Source: Moritella viscosa (GTDB taxonomy: Bacteria > Pseudomonadota > Gammaproteobacteria > Enterobacterales > Moritellaceae). From it: a DNA stretch of 64,000 bases. Position numbers and translations under genes: made by a program. The notes under the pieces are model-generated. The model worked only from the letters and a program-made list of their open reading frames with translations. It searched no databases and was not told where the DNA came from. Positions 48,160-58,012 of the stretch are shown here, piece after piece. Positions within the stretch are counted from its first letter, which is position 1, and each line of letters opens with the position of its first letter. Where the stretch lies: NCBI GenBank assembly GCA_000953735.1, contig LN554852.1, positions 558,001 to 622,000 on the forward strand. Reading direction: 5' to 3'.

Positions 48160-48508
48160 AGCTAAAACGATACTTTTAGGCGTTTGATCTATAATGTTCA
48201 CTGAAATCATGGTTTTACATAATAAAAGTATGCTTTAATGACAAAAAACTTTCAATTCAACTCAAATTAGCAGATAATCCCGCCCGTTCACAAAGTGAAT
48301 ATAGCAGGTAATAATTACCTATATTTTAAATCCGGTTATTTAATAATTGTCAGCTTAGAACTTTCCACTTTTCCGCTAAGCGACAGCCATTTATTAAACA
48401 GCCAGTCACCTTGGTTTGTATCTATCAGTTGCATTAAAGAGCAATAAGTACAGACAGCCACTGTCATGCAGTGAGTAAGGTGAACGAAACAAAAAGTGAG
48501 TACCCTTA
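48160..48508. other. Non-coding gap before the purine permease gene
   Basis: 349 nt with no gene. It presumably holds the promoter and leader of the permease. I see small palindromes (AGGTAATAATTACCT near 48307; CACTG-tcatg-CAGTG near 48460-48475) but no purine riboswitch core and no PurR box that I can recognise. Confidence 0.6.
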
Positions 48509-49858
48509 ATGAATACCGCAAGTCAATCTACCTCTGCTTCAACTAACACTTCTGCTTTTGCAACTTTGATGGAAAAGTTGTTTAAGTTAAAAGCACATAA
48601 TACGACGATAAAAACAGAAGTAATGGCAGGTTTAACCACTTTTGTCACCATGGCTTATATTCTATTTGTTAATCCTGATATTATGTCGATTGCGGGCATG
48701 GATTACCAAGCGGTATTCGTTGCAACAGCACTCAGTGCAGCCATTGGTTGTATCTTCATGGGTCTTTATGCTAACTGGCCTGTTGGTCTAGCACCGGGCA
48801 TGGGGCTTAACGCTTTTTTCACCTTCGCGGTTGTAAAGGGGATGGAATATACGTGGGAAGTTGCATTAGGCGCGGTATTTATTTCAAGCGTTGTATTTGT
48901 CATCATGAGTGTGACTAAACTACGCGGTTGGATCATCGACAGTATTCCAAGCAGCTTACGCTACGCAATGACTGCGGGTGTTGGTTTATTCTTAGGTATC
49001 ATTGGTTTAAAAGCAGCTGGCATTATCACAGCGAGCCCTGCAACGTTAGTTACACTGGGTAACTTTCATGATCCTAAAGTTATCTTAGGTTCACTCAGCT
49101 TCTTAATTATCGCCATCTTAGCAACACGTAAAGTATTCGGTGCGGTATTAATTGGTATTGTTATTACCACTGCAATCAGTGCGTTTATGGGGTTGATCAG
49201 CTTACCTGAGCAAGTAGCATCACTACCAACTGGCTTATCAAAAACATTCATGAAAATGGACGTAATGGGTGCGTTAGACGTATCTATGGTCAGTATTATT
49301 CTCGCATTCCTATTTGTAAACATGTTTGACACAGCCGGTACCATGATTGGTGTCGCTGAAAAATCAGACATGTATAACAAAGATGGCAAAATCGAAAACC
49401 TAAACAAAGCATTAACAGCAGACAGTATCGCAAGTGTTGCGGGTGCGGTAATTGGTTGCCCACCAGTAACAACATACATTGAAAGTAATGCGGGTATTGC
49501 TGAAGGTGGTCGCACGGGCTTAACGGCGGTTGTTGTTGGTCTACTATTCTTAACCGCGATGTTCTTTGCACCGATTGCACAGATTGTTCCAAGCTATGCA
49601 ACGGCGGGTGCATTAATCTACGTTGCTTTCCTCATGGTTGGCAGTTTGCATAAAGTGAACTGGGATGAATTCACAGATTACGTACCAGCTGCGATCACAG
49701 CAATTATGATGCCGCTAACGTATTCAATCGCAGATGGCATCATCTTAGGTTTCTTATCATTCGCGATCATCAAGCATGCAACAGGTCGCTCTGCAGATGT
49801 ATCGTTAGGTATGAATGTATTAGCTGTGGTATTTATTGCGAAATTAGTATTCATCTAA
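48509..49858 (+). CDS. NCS2/AzgA family purine permease
   Basis: 449 residues, about twelve to fourteen helices. AzgA-type motifs: KTEVMAGLTTFVTMAYILFVNP, VGLAPGMGLNAFF near 92, LFVNMFDTAGTMIGVAEK near 271, and GCPPVTTYIESNAGIAEGGRTGLTAV near 311. Related to E. coli AdeP/PurP (adenine) and GhxP/GhxQ (guanine/hypoxanthine); the substrate cannot be fixed from sequence. It fits the purine synthesis genes elsewhere in the window as a salvage importer. Confidence 0.88.
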   Translation: MNTASQSTSASTNTSAFATLMEKLFKLKAHNTTIKTEVMAGLTTFVTMAYILFVNPDIMSIAGMDYQAVFVATALSAAIGCIFMGLYANWPVGLAPGMGLNAFFTFAVVKGMEYTWEVALGAVFISSVVFVIMSVTKLRGWIIDSIPSSLRYAMTAGVGLFLGIIGLKAAGIITASPATLVTLGNFHDPKVILGSLSFLIIAILATRKVFGAVLIGIVITTAISAFMGLISLPEQVASLPTGLSKTFMKMDVMGALDVSMVSIILAFLFVNMFDTAGTMIGVAEKSDMYNKDGKIENLNKALTADSIASVAGAVIGCPPVTTYIESNAGIAEGGRTGLTAVVVGLLFLTAMFFAPIAQIVPSYATAGALIYVAFLMVGSLHKVNWDEFTDYVPAAITAIMMPLTYSIADGIILGFLSFAIIKHATGRSADVSLGMNVLAVVFIAKLVFI

Positions 49859-49935
49859 TTTGAAAGTAGCTTTCTACTGCCGGTAATAGGTTTACCGCTA
49901 GTACGATGATACCGGCAATGTAATATTGTTAATAT

Positions 49936-49988
49936 GAAAAAAGTGCCAGCTGAGTACGTTCCTTTCGGTCGTATGACGTTGGCATTTT
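49936..49988 (+). terminator. Terminator of the purine permease gene
   Basis: AAAAAAGTGCCAGC pairs with GTTGGCATTTTT across a longer loop that can form an inner ACG/CGT stem. About 80 nt after the stop. Confidence 0.7.
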
Positions 49989-50055
49989 TGATCTTGCTCC
50001 TACGACCTTAGATGTTACACTTTCAGATAATTCAAATTATTATTAGCAGGGCATA

Positions 50056-50403
50056 ATGCCAAAATTAGAACCTCAATGTTGCCCAGAGCCACAGTGTAGT
50101 GCAGCGCTACCCGCGTTAGATGATAAACATATCGCATCATTGGCCCATTTATTTCACTTATTAGGGGACGAGGGACGTATACGTTTAGTGCTTGCCTGCA
50201 TGGGGGGACCTGTGGCTGTGTCTGAGCTATCTGCGGTAACGGGCATGTCACAATCGCTAACCAGCCATCATTTACGTCATTTACGTGAAGCGCGTATTTT
50301 ACGCTCTGAACGTCAAGGTAAACAAATCCTTTATCGATTGGATGATCACCATATTCGTCATGTGGTACATGATCTTGCTTGCCACGTGACTGAGCATGCA
50401 TAA
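50056..50403 (+). CDS. ArsR/SmtB family zinc-type metalloregulator
   Basis: 115-residue winged-helix repressor. HTH: VSELSAVTGMSQSLTSHHLRHLREARIL. The C-terminal helix DHHIRHVVHDLACHVTEH aligns with the SmtB alpha-5 zinc site: Asp, His two residues on, then His and Glu 11 and 14 residues further. The N-terminus CCPEPQC is Cys-rich, as in ZiaR/SmtB/CadC-like sensors. It is likely to release its operator when zinc (or cadmium) binds and so derepress the nearby zntA-type ATPase. An HD-domain gene 48 nt downstream may be cotranscribed. Confidence 0.88.
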   Translation: MPKLEPQCCPEPQCSAALPALDDKHIASLAHLFHLLGDEGRIRLVLACMGGPVAVSELSAVTGMSQSLTSHHLRHLREARILRSERQGKQILYRLDDHHIRHVVHDLACHVTEHA

Positions 50404-50451
50404 TTTTTTATTCGAGCCCTAGCTTAAAGGTTTTATTTTAAAGAGAGTGAC

Positions 50452-51078
50452 ATGCGAAACCTATTTATCGAATTTTTAACCCAACTTGGTTGTGCCGATC
50501 GCGCGCATGATATCGATCACATTGAACGTGTTGTCGCGACTGCAAGGTTGTTAGGTAAATCTGAAGGTGCTGAATTGGCAGTTCTAGAGCCTGCCGCTTG
50601 GTTACATGATTGTGTATCGGTTGCTAAAGATCATCCCCAACGCAAGCAAGCTTCTTTATTAGCCGCAGATCGTGCGGTGGCATTCTTACAAGAGATTAAC
50701 TACCCCCAGCAATATCACCAGGCGATTCATCATGCCATTGTCGCACATAGCTTTAGCGCGAATATTACGCCTGAAACTTTGGAAGCGAAAATATTACAAG
50801 ATGCTGATCGTATGGATGCTCTTGGTGCTATTGGTATCGCCCGTTGTATTTTAGTCGGGGGAAAGCTAAACCGTCAGCTTTATAGCAGTATTGATCCACT
50901 CTGTGCTGAACGTGAACCAGATGACAACGTATATACACTCGATCACTTCTTTACCAAGCTATTAACGCTCGGTGACAGTATGCAGACCCAAGCAGCCAAA
51001 GTCGAGGCGCAAAGACGCAGTGTCTACATGCGCGAATTTTTAGTTCAATTACAGTCAGAGTTATTGATGCACGAATAG
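50452..51078 (+). CDS. HD-domain phosphohydrolase (YedJ-like)
   Basis: 208 residues. HD metal site: AHDIDHIERVVATA (first His), AAWLHDCVSV (HD pair near 52), HHAIVAHSFS, and DADRMDALGAIGIAR (distal Asp near 118). This matches the YedJ-type small HD hydrolases; the substrate is unknown, possibly a nucleotide. Located between the zinc repressor and the zinc ATPase on the same strand. The SD is AGAGAG just upstream of ATG. A terminator follows, so zntA has its own promoter. Confidence 0.85.
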   Translation: MRNLFIEFLTQLGCADRAHDIDHIERVVATARLLGKSEGAELAVLEPAAWLHDCVSVAKDHPQRKQASLLAADRAVAFLQEINYPQQYHQAIHHAIVAHSFSANITPETLEAKILQDADRMDALGAIGIARCILVGGKLNRQLYSSIDPLCAEREPDDNVYTLDHFFTKLLTLGDSMQTQAAKVEAQRRSVYMREFLVQLQSELLMHE

Positions 51079-51116
51079 TGTTATTAATACTTTAAATATG
51101 ATGGCTAAGACATGAG

Positions 51117-51164
51117 AGCTAACCCACTTATCGTTAATAATAATGAATGGGTTAGCTTTTTTTT
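51117..51164 (+). terminator. Terminator after the HD-domain gene
   Basis: AGCTAACCCA and TGGGTTAGCT flank an AT-rich 21-nt loop; eight T follow. Confidence 0.88.
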
Positions 51165-51264
51165 GTAAATACACTTGAATGAAATTTAATATGAACGTAT
51201 ATTAATATGAATGGTTAACTCGCTTGAACGCTTAACTATCAATTCTATTTAAGAGGATAAACTT

Positions 51265-53595
51265 ATGTCATGTAAAGGCAGCGCTGCAACAGCACCGAAA
51301 TCAAATCAAGGATGTTGTGCTAACGATCACAGCAAAACACACGTACACGAGCATCAACATAGCGATGAACACAAGACCAGCAGCAATGACACTTGTTGTG
51401 CCCATTCTGAATCAAATGAGATCTCGCCTGACGATGAGGAACCCGAGTCCAGTAGTTTAACGACCCGTTTATCCTGGTTAGTGACTGGCATGGACTGTCC
51501 AAGTTGTGCCGGAAAAGTAGAAAAAGCTGTTCAAGCATTACCACAAGTTACTCAATGTCGCGTTGCATTCTCAACCGAAAAATTGCTTGTTGATATCGAA
51601 GAAGACATTAATAGCAGTACGACTGAAAGTATCAAACAACAAATCAATGACGCCGTGGTTAACGCGGGGTTCAAGTTACAACAAGTAGGTAAAAAGACAG
51701 CTGACCGCGAAGAAATCACGTCACTAGCGCAGAGCTTTCGAGAACATTGGCATGCTATCACCTTGGTCAGTGCGATTGTTATTGCCGCACTTCTAACCCA
51801 AGTAAATAGCAATGCAAGCCAGTGGGTATTTACCTTCGCCAGTGTATTTGGCGTGATCCCTGTTATTAATCGCTCGATTAAGTTAGCACTATCTGGAACC
51901 CCATTCGCAATCGAAACGCTCATGTCTGTCGCGACAGTCGGTGCCCTTATTTTAGGGGATACAGCGGAATCTGCGATGGTATTAGTATTGTTTATGATCG
52001 GCGAAAAACTGGAATCGTTTGCTGCAGGTAAAGCACGTAAAGGCGTTAAATCATTAATGTCATTAGTGCCCGAAGAAGCAACGAAAATTGTGGGTCATGA
52101 CCGCGTATTAGTTGCTGCTAGTGACTTACAACCAGGCGATATTATTGAAATTAAACCCGGCGATCGTCTACCGGCTGATGGTGCGTTACTTGCTTCTGGT
52201 ATTAGTTTTGACGAAAGTGCATTAACGGGTGAATCTGTTCCTGTTGAGCATCAAGCTGACGATATTGTAATGGCGGGTAGCTTAGCTGTTAATCGTGTTG
52301 CGCAATTACGTGTTGTGTCAGAACCAGGTAATAATGCGATTGACCGTATTCTACATCTGATTGAAGAAGCGGAAGAAAACAAAGCACCAATCGAACGTTT
52401 TCTTGATAGATTCAGTCGTTGGTATACACCTGCAATGATGTTATTAGCATTAGTTGTTGTGATTGTGCCACCATTATTGTTTGGCAGCGATTGGACTGAG
52501 TGGGTATATAAAGGGTTAACATTGTTACTGATTGCTTGTCCTTGTGCCTTAGTAATATCTACACCTGCAGCAGTGACATCGGCATTATCTGCAGCCAGTA
52601 AACGTGGCGTGTTAGTGAAAGGTGGTGCAGCGCTAGAGCAGATTGGCTGTATCCAACAAATTGCCTTTGATAAAACCGGTACATTAACGCAAGGTGTACC
52701 CGAAGTGACCAGCATCGTTAGCTTTATTGATGATGAAAATAAGGTATTACAGCTTGCTGCGAGTATTGAACAAACTTCGAATCATCCATTAGCAAAAGCG
52801 ATATTGATGCATGCGGAACTAAAATCAGTCGCTTTGTTAGCGGTTAGTCATGACCAGACATTAGCGGGCTTGGGTGTACAAGGTGAAGTTCAACTGGGTG
52901 AGTCTGCACAGTTAATTAAGTTATTAGCCCCGCACCATATGACCGCACAGCTAGCGCAACTTCCTGAGGTTCGCAGTGCTATCGTAAACCTAGAAAATGG
53001 CGGCAATACTACAGTTGTAGTGCTGCAAAACGAGATCGTTATTGGTTTGGTTGCACTGGCTGATCGTATTCGTGAAGATGCGCGTGAAGCGGTAGAAAAA
53101 TTACAAAAACTTGGCATTAATACCGTGATGCTAACGGGCGATAACCGCCGTACAGCCAAAGTAATCGCCGATTCGCTAGGCATGGAATATCGTGCAGAGC
53201 TATTACCTGAAGATAAATCACGTATTGTTGGTGAAATTAACCAAGCTAAAGATACTGCAATGGTAGGTGATGGTATTAACGATGCGCCAGCAATGAAGCG
53301 TGCAAAACTTGGTATTGCGATGGGTGGTGGTACCGATGTAGCGTTAGAAGCGGCAGATGTGGCATTAATGCATAACCGATTAGTTGAATTGCCACACATG
53401 GTCGAACTTGGTCAGGCAACATTGGCTAATATTAAACAAAACATTACCTTAGCTGTAGGGCTTAAAGCTGTATTTTTGGTGACAACATTACTTGGATTTA
53501 CAGGACTATGGGTTGCTATTTTAGCTGACTCAGGGGCGACAGCTCTCGTCACAGCCAATGCATTAAGACTATTACGTTTTAATGGTAAGAAATAA
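51265..53595 (+). CDS. zntA: Zn/Cd/Pb-translocating P1B-type ATPase
   Basis: 776-residue efflux ATPase of the inner membrane. The N-terminus (1-60) is rich in His and Cys (CC at 17-18 and 44-45, many His), followed by one heavy-metal domain with GMDCPSC (75-81). Membrane motif CPCAL is near 424, phosphorylation site DKTGTLT near 470, and the hinge GDGINDAP near 672. The CPC plus the late Lys/Asp helix (VTTLLGFTGLWVAILADSGATALV) fit P1B-2 (Zn2+/Cd2+/Pb2+) rather than copper pumps. The neighbouring SmtB-like repressor supports zinc. GAGGA lies upstream of ATG. Confidence 0.93.
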   Translation: MSCKGSAATAPKSNQGCCANDHSKTHVHEHQHSDEHKTSSNDTCCAHSESNEISPDDEEPESSSLTTRLSWLVTGMDCPSCAGKVEKAVQALPQVTQCRVAFSTEKLLVDIEEDINSSTTESIKQQINDAVVNAGFKLQQVGKKTADREEITSLAQSFREHWHAITLVSAIVIAALLTQVNSNASQWVFTFASVFGVIPVINRSIKLALSGTPFAIETLMSVATVGALILGDTAESAMVLVLFMIGEKLESFAAGKARKGVKSLMSLVPEEATKIVGHDRVLVAASDLQPGDIIEIKPGDRLPADGALLASGISFDESALTGESVPVEHQADDIVMAGSLAVNRVAQLRVVSEPGNNAIDRILHLIEEAEENKAPIERFLDRFSRWYTPAMMLLALVVVIVPPLLFGSDWTEWVYKGLTLLLIACPCALVISTPAAVTSALSAASKRGVLVKGGAALEQIGCIQQIAFDKTGTLTQGVPEVTSIVSFIDDENKVLQLAASIEQTSNHPLAKAILMHAELKSVALLAVSHDQTLAGLGVQGEVQLGESAQLIKLLAPHHMTAQLAQLPEVRSAIVNLENGGNTTVVVLQNEIVIGLVALADRIREDAREAVEKLQKLGINTVMLTGDNRRTAKVIADSLGMEYRAELLPEDKSRIVGEINQAKDTAMVGDGINDAPAMKRAKLGIAMGGGTDVALEAADVALMHNRLVELPHMVELGQATLANIKQNITLAVGLKAVFLVTTLLGFTGLWVAILADSGATALVTANALRLLRFNGKK

Positions 53596-53644
53596 TACGT
53601 CTTAATAGTAAAAAGTAAATATCACGTTTTGTTCTATACTTAAC

Positions 53645-53681
53645 AAAGCTCATCAAACTTAGTTTGGTGAGCTTTTTATTT
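53645..53681. terminator. Bidirectional terminator between zntA and the GGDEF gene
   Basis: AAAGCTCATCAAAC, 3-nt loop, GTTTGGTGAGCTTTTT. The right arm's T-run overlaps the stop of the convergent GGDEF gene. Confidence 0.85.
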
Positions 53682-54551
53682 AATGTTTAATTTACTGTTA
53701 TACAGGTCTTCATCGGCTGTTCTAAATAAACTCTCGATCGTTTCACCCGTTCGCCACGTAGCTGAGCCAATTGCTGAAGTGATCTTAAATTCGCTCAGTA
53801 GTGAGTCATTCTTAATTTCAGTGTCAATACGCTTTACGACTAAGCGAGTTGATTGTTCGGATGCTGGCTGCAAGATAATCGCAAATTCATCACCACCTAA
53901 TCGGAATGCGACATCACTATTACGGATACTACGCTGTAATACACGCGCATAATGTTTCAAAATGCGATCACCAAATTGATGGCCATAAGTATCATTGATG
54001 CGTTTGAAATCATCTAAGTCGGTAATCAATAACGCCATGTTGGATTTATGACGCTGGCATAGGCTATAAGAACGCTGAATGTTTTCATCAAAACTCGCGC
54101 GATTATCTAAACCGGTTAAATGATCTTTCATGATCCTTATCTGCATTTCTTGTAGCATTAAGGCGTGCATGAGATTAGTGACCAACAGTTGATGTAATTC
54201 TTTTAATACACTGAGTTCATTAATTTGTAATGGTTTGACTGAGCTATATACCAATGACCCCAAATCTTTACCTTGTGCCGTCAAATGATAGTTTTGTTGG
54301 AAAACGGCGGTGCAGTCAGTCTTTAATTGAATATTGTTTGCTGCCTCAGTAAAGCTTAAACCGGTAAAGCGGACATGCTGTGCCGCTATTGCGGCAAAAT
54401 TATGTAACAAAGAATTGACGTCTAGGCTAGTTTGTAATTTTTTTAACGTGGCAATTGTTTGTGCCGAGCTTAACTTTTGTTGTCGCTTTGGCGAAGTAAA
54501 CCCATAATTAGTATGCATTTTTGGGGCGTTTATTATGCTTAAATTATCCAT
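53676..54551 (-). CDS. GGDEF diguanylate cyclase
   Basis: 291 residues from ATG 54551 (MDNLSIINAP), which has GAGG 5 nt upstream; the frame from 54617 lacks an SD. The N-terminal about 125 residues look like an uncharacterised sensory (GAF-like) region ending in a helix ELHQLLVTNLMHALMLQEMQ. The GGDEF domain follows: MKDHLTGLDNRASFDE, LLITDLDDFKRINDTYGHQFGD, active site RLGGDEFAII, and RNSD five residues before GGDEF, i.e. an intact inhibitory I-site. It should make cyclic di-GMP with product feedback. No EAL domain. Confidence 0.9.
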   Translation of the reverse strand: MDNLSIINAPKMHTNYGFTSPKRQQKLSSAQTIATLKKLQTSLDVNSLLHNFAAIAAQHVRFTGLSFTEAANNIQLKTDCTAVFQQNYHLTAQGKDLGSLVYSSVKPLQINELSVLKELHQLLVTNLMHALMLQEMQIRIMKDHLTGLDNRASFDENIQRSYSLCQRHKSNMALLITDLDDFKRINDTYGHQFGDRILKHYARVLQRSIRNSDVAFRLGGDEFAIILQPASEQSTRLVVKRIDTEIKNDSLLSEFKITSAIGSATWRTGETIESLFRTADEDLYNSKLNIK

Positions 54552-54778
54552 TTTAACCTCAGTCAAAAAAATCACTAGTCTAGTGTTATTTTTAATCATG
54601 CATATTGTGTACCACATTTTATATTTTTTGATGGTTAATTAATGCGGATCTTTATTATTGATCCTTTGGTCAACTTGTTAAATTGGGAGCTAGTACATAT
54701 TCTTTAGTGGCATTGTTTTTTATTATCTTAGTTACGCTATTGATGGCGTTCATGTAACTGCTTAAGGAGGGAGATAAT

Positions 54779-56743
54779 TTGTTTATTGATATTATTCAAT
54801 TACTTTCCCTTGCGGTTGCATTAGTAGCGTTGTTCCAACGTATTCACTTACCGCCTATTCTCGCGTACCTTGCTACGGGGATGATTGCTGGGCCTTATGG
54901 CTTTCAATTAATTGTCGAACAAGCTGATATTGAACTGTTTGCTGAATTGGGCGTGGTTTTCCTCATGTTCTCATTAGGCTTAGAGTTCTCACTACCACGT
55001 TTATTGTCGATGCGGCATTTAGTACTGGGACTTGGTGGTGGGCAAGTGCTGAGTGTCGGCGTGCTATTTATGCTGCTTGGATTGTTTGCTTCGCTCTATT
55101 GGTCACAAGCATTTGTCGTCGCATCTGCGATGTTAATGTCATCCACAGCGATTGTGATCAAGCAGTTAGCTGAATCTAAATTACTTAATAGTCGCTTATC
55201 AAAGCTTTCGATCAGTGTGCTGTTATTCCAAGATATCGCGGTGGTACCTTTCCTTATTATGATCCCGCTATTGGCGCAGCAAAGTGGTGATGTCATGCTG
55301 ATTGCTGAACAAATGGGTTGGGCAATGGTAAAAGGTCTATTCGCGGTATTCTTGATCTTATCTGTGGGACGCTGGATATTACCAACCCTGTTTAAAGAGA
55401 TCGCCTTAATCCGTTCTGATGAACTTTTTGTCATGTCGACATTATTAGTGGCCTTAATCGCAGGGCTTATGACTCATTGGTTAGGTTTATCGATGGCTCT
55501 TGGGGCTTTTTTGGCGGGGATGATGTTAGGTGAGGGGCCTTATCGCCATCAACTCGAAGCTGATATCCGTCCATTTCGCGATGTATTAATGGGACTCTTT
55601 TTTATTACCATAGGAATGCTGCTGAACTTACCCAGCTTATTTGCGGATTGGCCTCGTTTAATCATAGTGCTTGTGGTGATGATGTTAAGTAAGATTTTCC
55701 TAGTCTTTATACTCGCAAAGTGGCTAGGAGAAAGCAGCAGTAATGCCCTTAGTACAGGTTTAGTGTTAGCGCAAATGGGGGAGTTTGGTTTTGTATTATT
55801 AGCGTTAGCAGGAAAATTGGCGTTATTACCTTTACCGTTAATTTCGACCCTTGTTGGTGTTGGGGTGCTGAGTATGGCGATGACACCCTGGCTCATTGAG
55901 TGTCATCAGGGAATCGTGCGGCGATTATTATTTCAGCCTAAACCAAAACGTAAAAGTGGACTGTCACCACCACTTCCAGGGCAATACATTGATCATGTAA
56001 TTGTTTGTGGTTATGGTCGCAGTGGGCAAACTATCGCGCGCTTCTTAAAAATAGAAGGTATCCCTTATACTGTTATCGATCGTGATCCTGTACGTGTGCA
56101 AGAGGCCTTAAATGGTGGTGAAAAAATTGAATTTGGTGATGCCAGTCGCCGAGAAATTCAAATGATGTTAGGTGTCGAGAAAGCTAAGTCGATTATTATC
56201 ACGTTCAATGATACCGAGAAAGCCATTGAGTTGTTAAAGGTCGTTAAACCATTAACCGATGCGAAGGTACTCGTGCGTACCACTGATGACTCCAATATAC
56301 TGACGTTACATAATGCGGGGGCGACAGATGTGGTGCCTGAATCCTTAGAGGGGAGTTTAATGATGGTATCGCATGTATTGGCTATTTCAGGCGTACCTAT
56401 TAAACGTATTTTGAAACGCTTACAGCATGAAAGAAAGGGGCATTATAACCATTTACACGGTTTTTATTTTGGTGGTGAAAGTAATGTGTCTTTTGAAGAA
56501 AGTGAAGCGCTAGAAAGGTTACACGCGATCCGACTTGAGTTTGGTGCTTACGCGATTGGTAAAACAGTTGCAGAAGTGAAATTAAAAGAAGTCAGTTACC
56601 GTGCAGTGCGTCGACAAGGGATTGAGTTGACTCAAGTTCATCAAGACTTTATTTTTGAAGTGGGTGATGTGGTACTGGTCTGTGGGCCTTCTCGTTATGT
56701 AAAACGGGCGGAACATTGTTTGTTAGGTGGTTGGGCTGGCTAG
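54779..56743 (+). CDS. CPA2 family monovalent cation:proton antiporter (Kef/YbaL type)
   Basis: 654 residues. The membrane domain (about 1-375) has LPPILAYLATGMIAGPYGF, ELGVVFLMFSLGLEFSLPRL, LLFQDIAVVPFLI, GAFLAGMMLGEGPYRHQLEADIRPFRDVLMGLFFITIGM. Next comes an RCK TrkA-N NAD-binding domain (HVIVCGYGRSGQTIARFLK near 404; GDASRREI) and a TrkA-C domain (IGKTVAEVKLKEVSYRAVRR). Probably K+ or Na+ exchange for protons. TTG 54779 is the start: AAGGAGG lies 8 nt upstream. No KefF/KefG-type ancillary gene is near, so YbaL-like is more likely than KefB/KefC. Confidence 0.9.
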   Translation: MFIDIIQLLSLAVALVALFQRIHLPPILAYLATGMIAGPYGFQLIVEQADIELFAELGVVFLMFSLGLEFSLPRLLSMRHLVLGLGGGQVLSVGVLFMLLGLFASLYWSQAFVVASAMLMSSTAIVIKQLAESKLLNSRLSKLSISVLLFQDIAVVPFLIMIPLLAQQSGDVMLIAEQMGWAMVKGLFAVFLILSVGRWILPTLFKEIALIRSDELFVMSTLLVALIAGLMTHWLGLSMALGAFLAGMMLGEGPYRHQLEADIRPFRDVLMGLFFITIGMLLNLPSLFADWPRLIIVLVVMMLSKIFLVFILAKWLGESSSNALSTGLVLAQMGEFGFVLLALAGKLALLPLPLISTLVGVGVLSMAMTPWLIECHQGIVRRLLFQPKPKRKSGLSPPLPGQYIDHVIVCGYGRSGQTIARFLKIEGIPYTVIDRDPVRVQEALNGGEKIEFGDASRREIQMMLGVEKAKSIIITFNDTEKAIELLKVVKPLTDAKVLVRTTDDSNILTLHNAGATDVVPESLEGSLMMVSHVLAISGVPIKRILKRLQHERKGHYNHLHGFYFGGESNVSFEESEALERLHAIRLEFGAYAIGKTVAEVKLKEVSYRAVRRQGIELTQVHQDFIFEVGDVVLVCGPSRYVKRAEHCLLGGWAG

Positions 56744-56744
56744 A

Positions 56745-57872
56745 CTATATATTTAAAAAAAACCTTAATTCTTCTTCTTGTTTTAATACATCTTGATAGC
56801 CTAAACGCATTAATTCACGTGTATAGTTTTGCTCAAATATCAGATAGGAAGTAATTGAAGAATGGCTGTGTTCATTTACTCCGATGGTGCGTAATAGAGT
56901 TCGGATGGTTATGGGTAATTCGTAAAAGTATTCATCGGCAATGGCATTAATATCATGTTCATTGGCTAAGTGGAATAAGCCAATCTGTTTTATATTTAAC
57001 GCTGATTTTTGTGATTCAGGGGTTAATGTTAGGGTGTCATTAATACGCTTTAACCGCTCAATGTCAGAGTTTAAGGTATCGGTAAAAACGGTATCGAGTA
57101 GATGCCCTGCGATATCGGCCCCGGATGGAGTCTGGCGTAATTCTCCTGGTTTTAATTTTCGCGGTGGCTGTTCTGCACCGATCACCAGTAGTTTCTCTGC
57201 GCCAAGGTGGATCGCAGGGCTTAATGGTGATAGTTGATGTACCGAACCATCACCATAAAAATCATGGCCTATTTGGGTACAAGGGAAGACTAAAGGGATA
57301 GCTGAAGACGCTAATAAATGGTGGGCATGCAATCGTGTTCGTAACCCACTACGACGGGCGCGTTGCCATTCTTGCAATTGCTGATTACCTTGAAAAAAGC
57401 TGATGGAATCACCGTTGCTATAATCAGACGCGGTGATCGAAATTGCATCGAGGTGTTGGTGTTGAATGTTAATGTCGATACGGCGCATATCCAAATAACG
57501 ATCTAGCAGTTTACGCAAGGGTTTATTGTTAAACAGGGATACCGGTTGGCGCGTCACGTGTGGCGACTGAAATCGTGATAAAAAGGTAAGTAACAAGTGC
57601 TGAGATATTTCATTAAAACTGCATTGAAATACTTGGTTGGCGTGGAAGTTATTCCAGATATACTCGAGTTTTTTAACCCCCAAGCGGAAGCAACTGGCGT
57701 AGCAAGCAATCGCACAACTGTTGATGGCCCCTGCTGATGTACCAGTGATTACTTTAAAAGGTGTACCGTGATTTCGGGGATAAAACTCCGCAATGGCTTT
57801 TAGTGCACCGACTTGATACGCGGCTCTTGCGCCACCTCCTGTCAATAATAGCCCCTGTTTAGTTCCTGTCAT
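56745..57872 (-). CDS. Patatin-like phospholipase
   Basis: 375 residues. Serine-aspartate dyad hydrolase: oxyanion loop LLTGGGARAAYQVGAL near residue 10, nucleophile elbow GTSAGAIN near 45, and the catalytic Asp in FYGDGSVHQLSPLSPAIHLGAEKLLVIG near 209. No signal peptide, so cytoplasmic or peripheral. The C-terminal about 100 residues are of unknown role. Its stop is 1 nt from the stop of the convergent antiporter gene with no visible terminator. Confidence 0.88.
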   Translation of the reverse strand: MTGTKQGLLLTGGGARAAYQVGALKAIAEFYPRNHGTPFKVITGTSAGAINSCAIACYASCFRLGVKKLEYIWNNFHANQVFQCSFNEISQHLLLTFLSRFQSPHVTRQPVSLFNNKPLRKLLDRYLDMRRIDINIQHQHLDAISITASDYSNGDSISFFQGNQQLQEWQRARRSGLRTRLHAHHLLASSAIPLVFPCTQIGHDFYGDGSVHQLSPLSPAIHLGAEKLLVIGAEQPPRKLKPGELRQTPSGADIAGHLLDTVFTDTLNSDIERLKRINDTLTLTPESQKSALNIKQIGLFHLANEHDINAIADEYFYELPITIRTLLRTIGVNEHSHSSITSYLIFEQNYTRELMRLGYQDVLKQEEELRFFLNI

Positions 57873-58012
57873 AATTCTTTAAACCCATAGATAAAGTCCT
57901 GCTTAATCAAAGAAGAAATATCCTTTATTAATTATTGTTAAAGACTCACTGCTTCGCCAAATTAATCCTGTGGGATAGGGAGGATTTCTAGATGATCGCG
58001 CTTTCAGACACG

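Noticed and set aside
48160-48508. Purine riboswitch before the NCS2 permease
   Set aside because: I could not find the conserved loop-loop elements of the family; only short palindromes are visible.
49066-49613. Overlapping minus-strand ORFs antisense to the purine permease
   Set aside because: Compositional shadows of a strongly supported membrane protein gene.
52890-53399. 169-residue ORF antisense to zntA
   Set aside because: Ser/Ala/Ile-rich mirror of the ATPase codons; a typical shadow frame.
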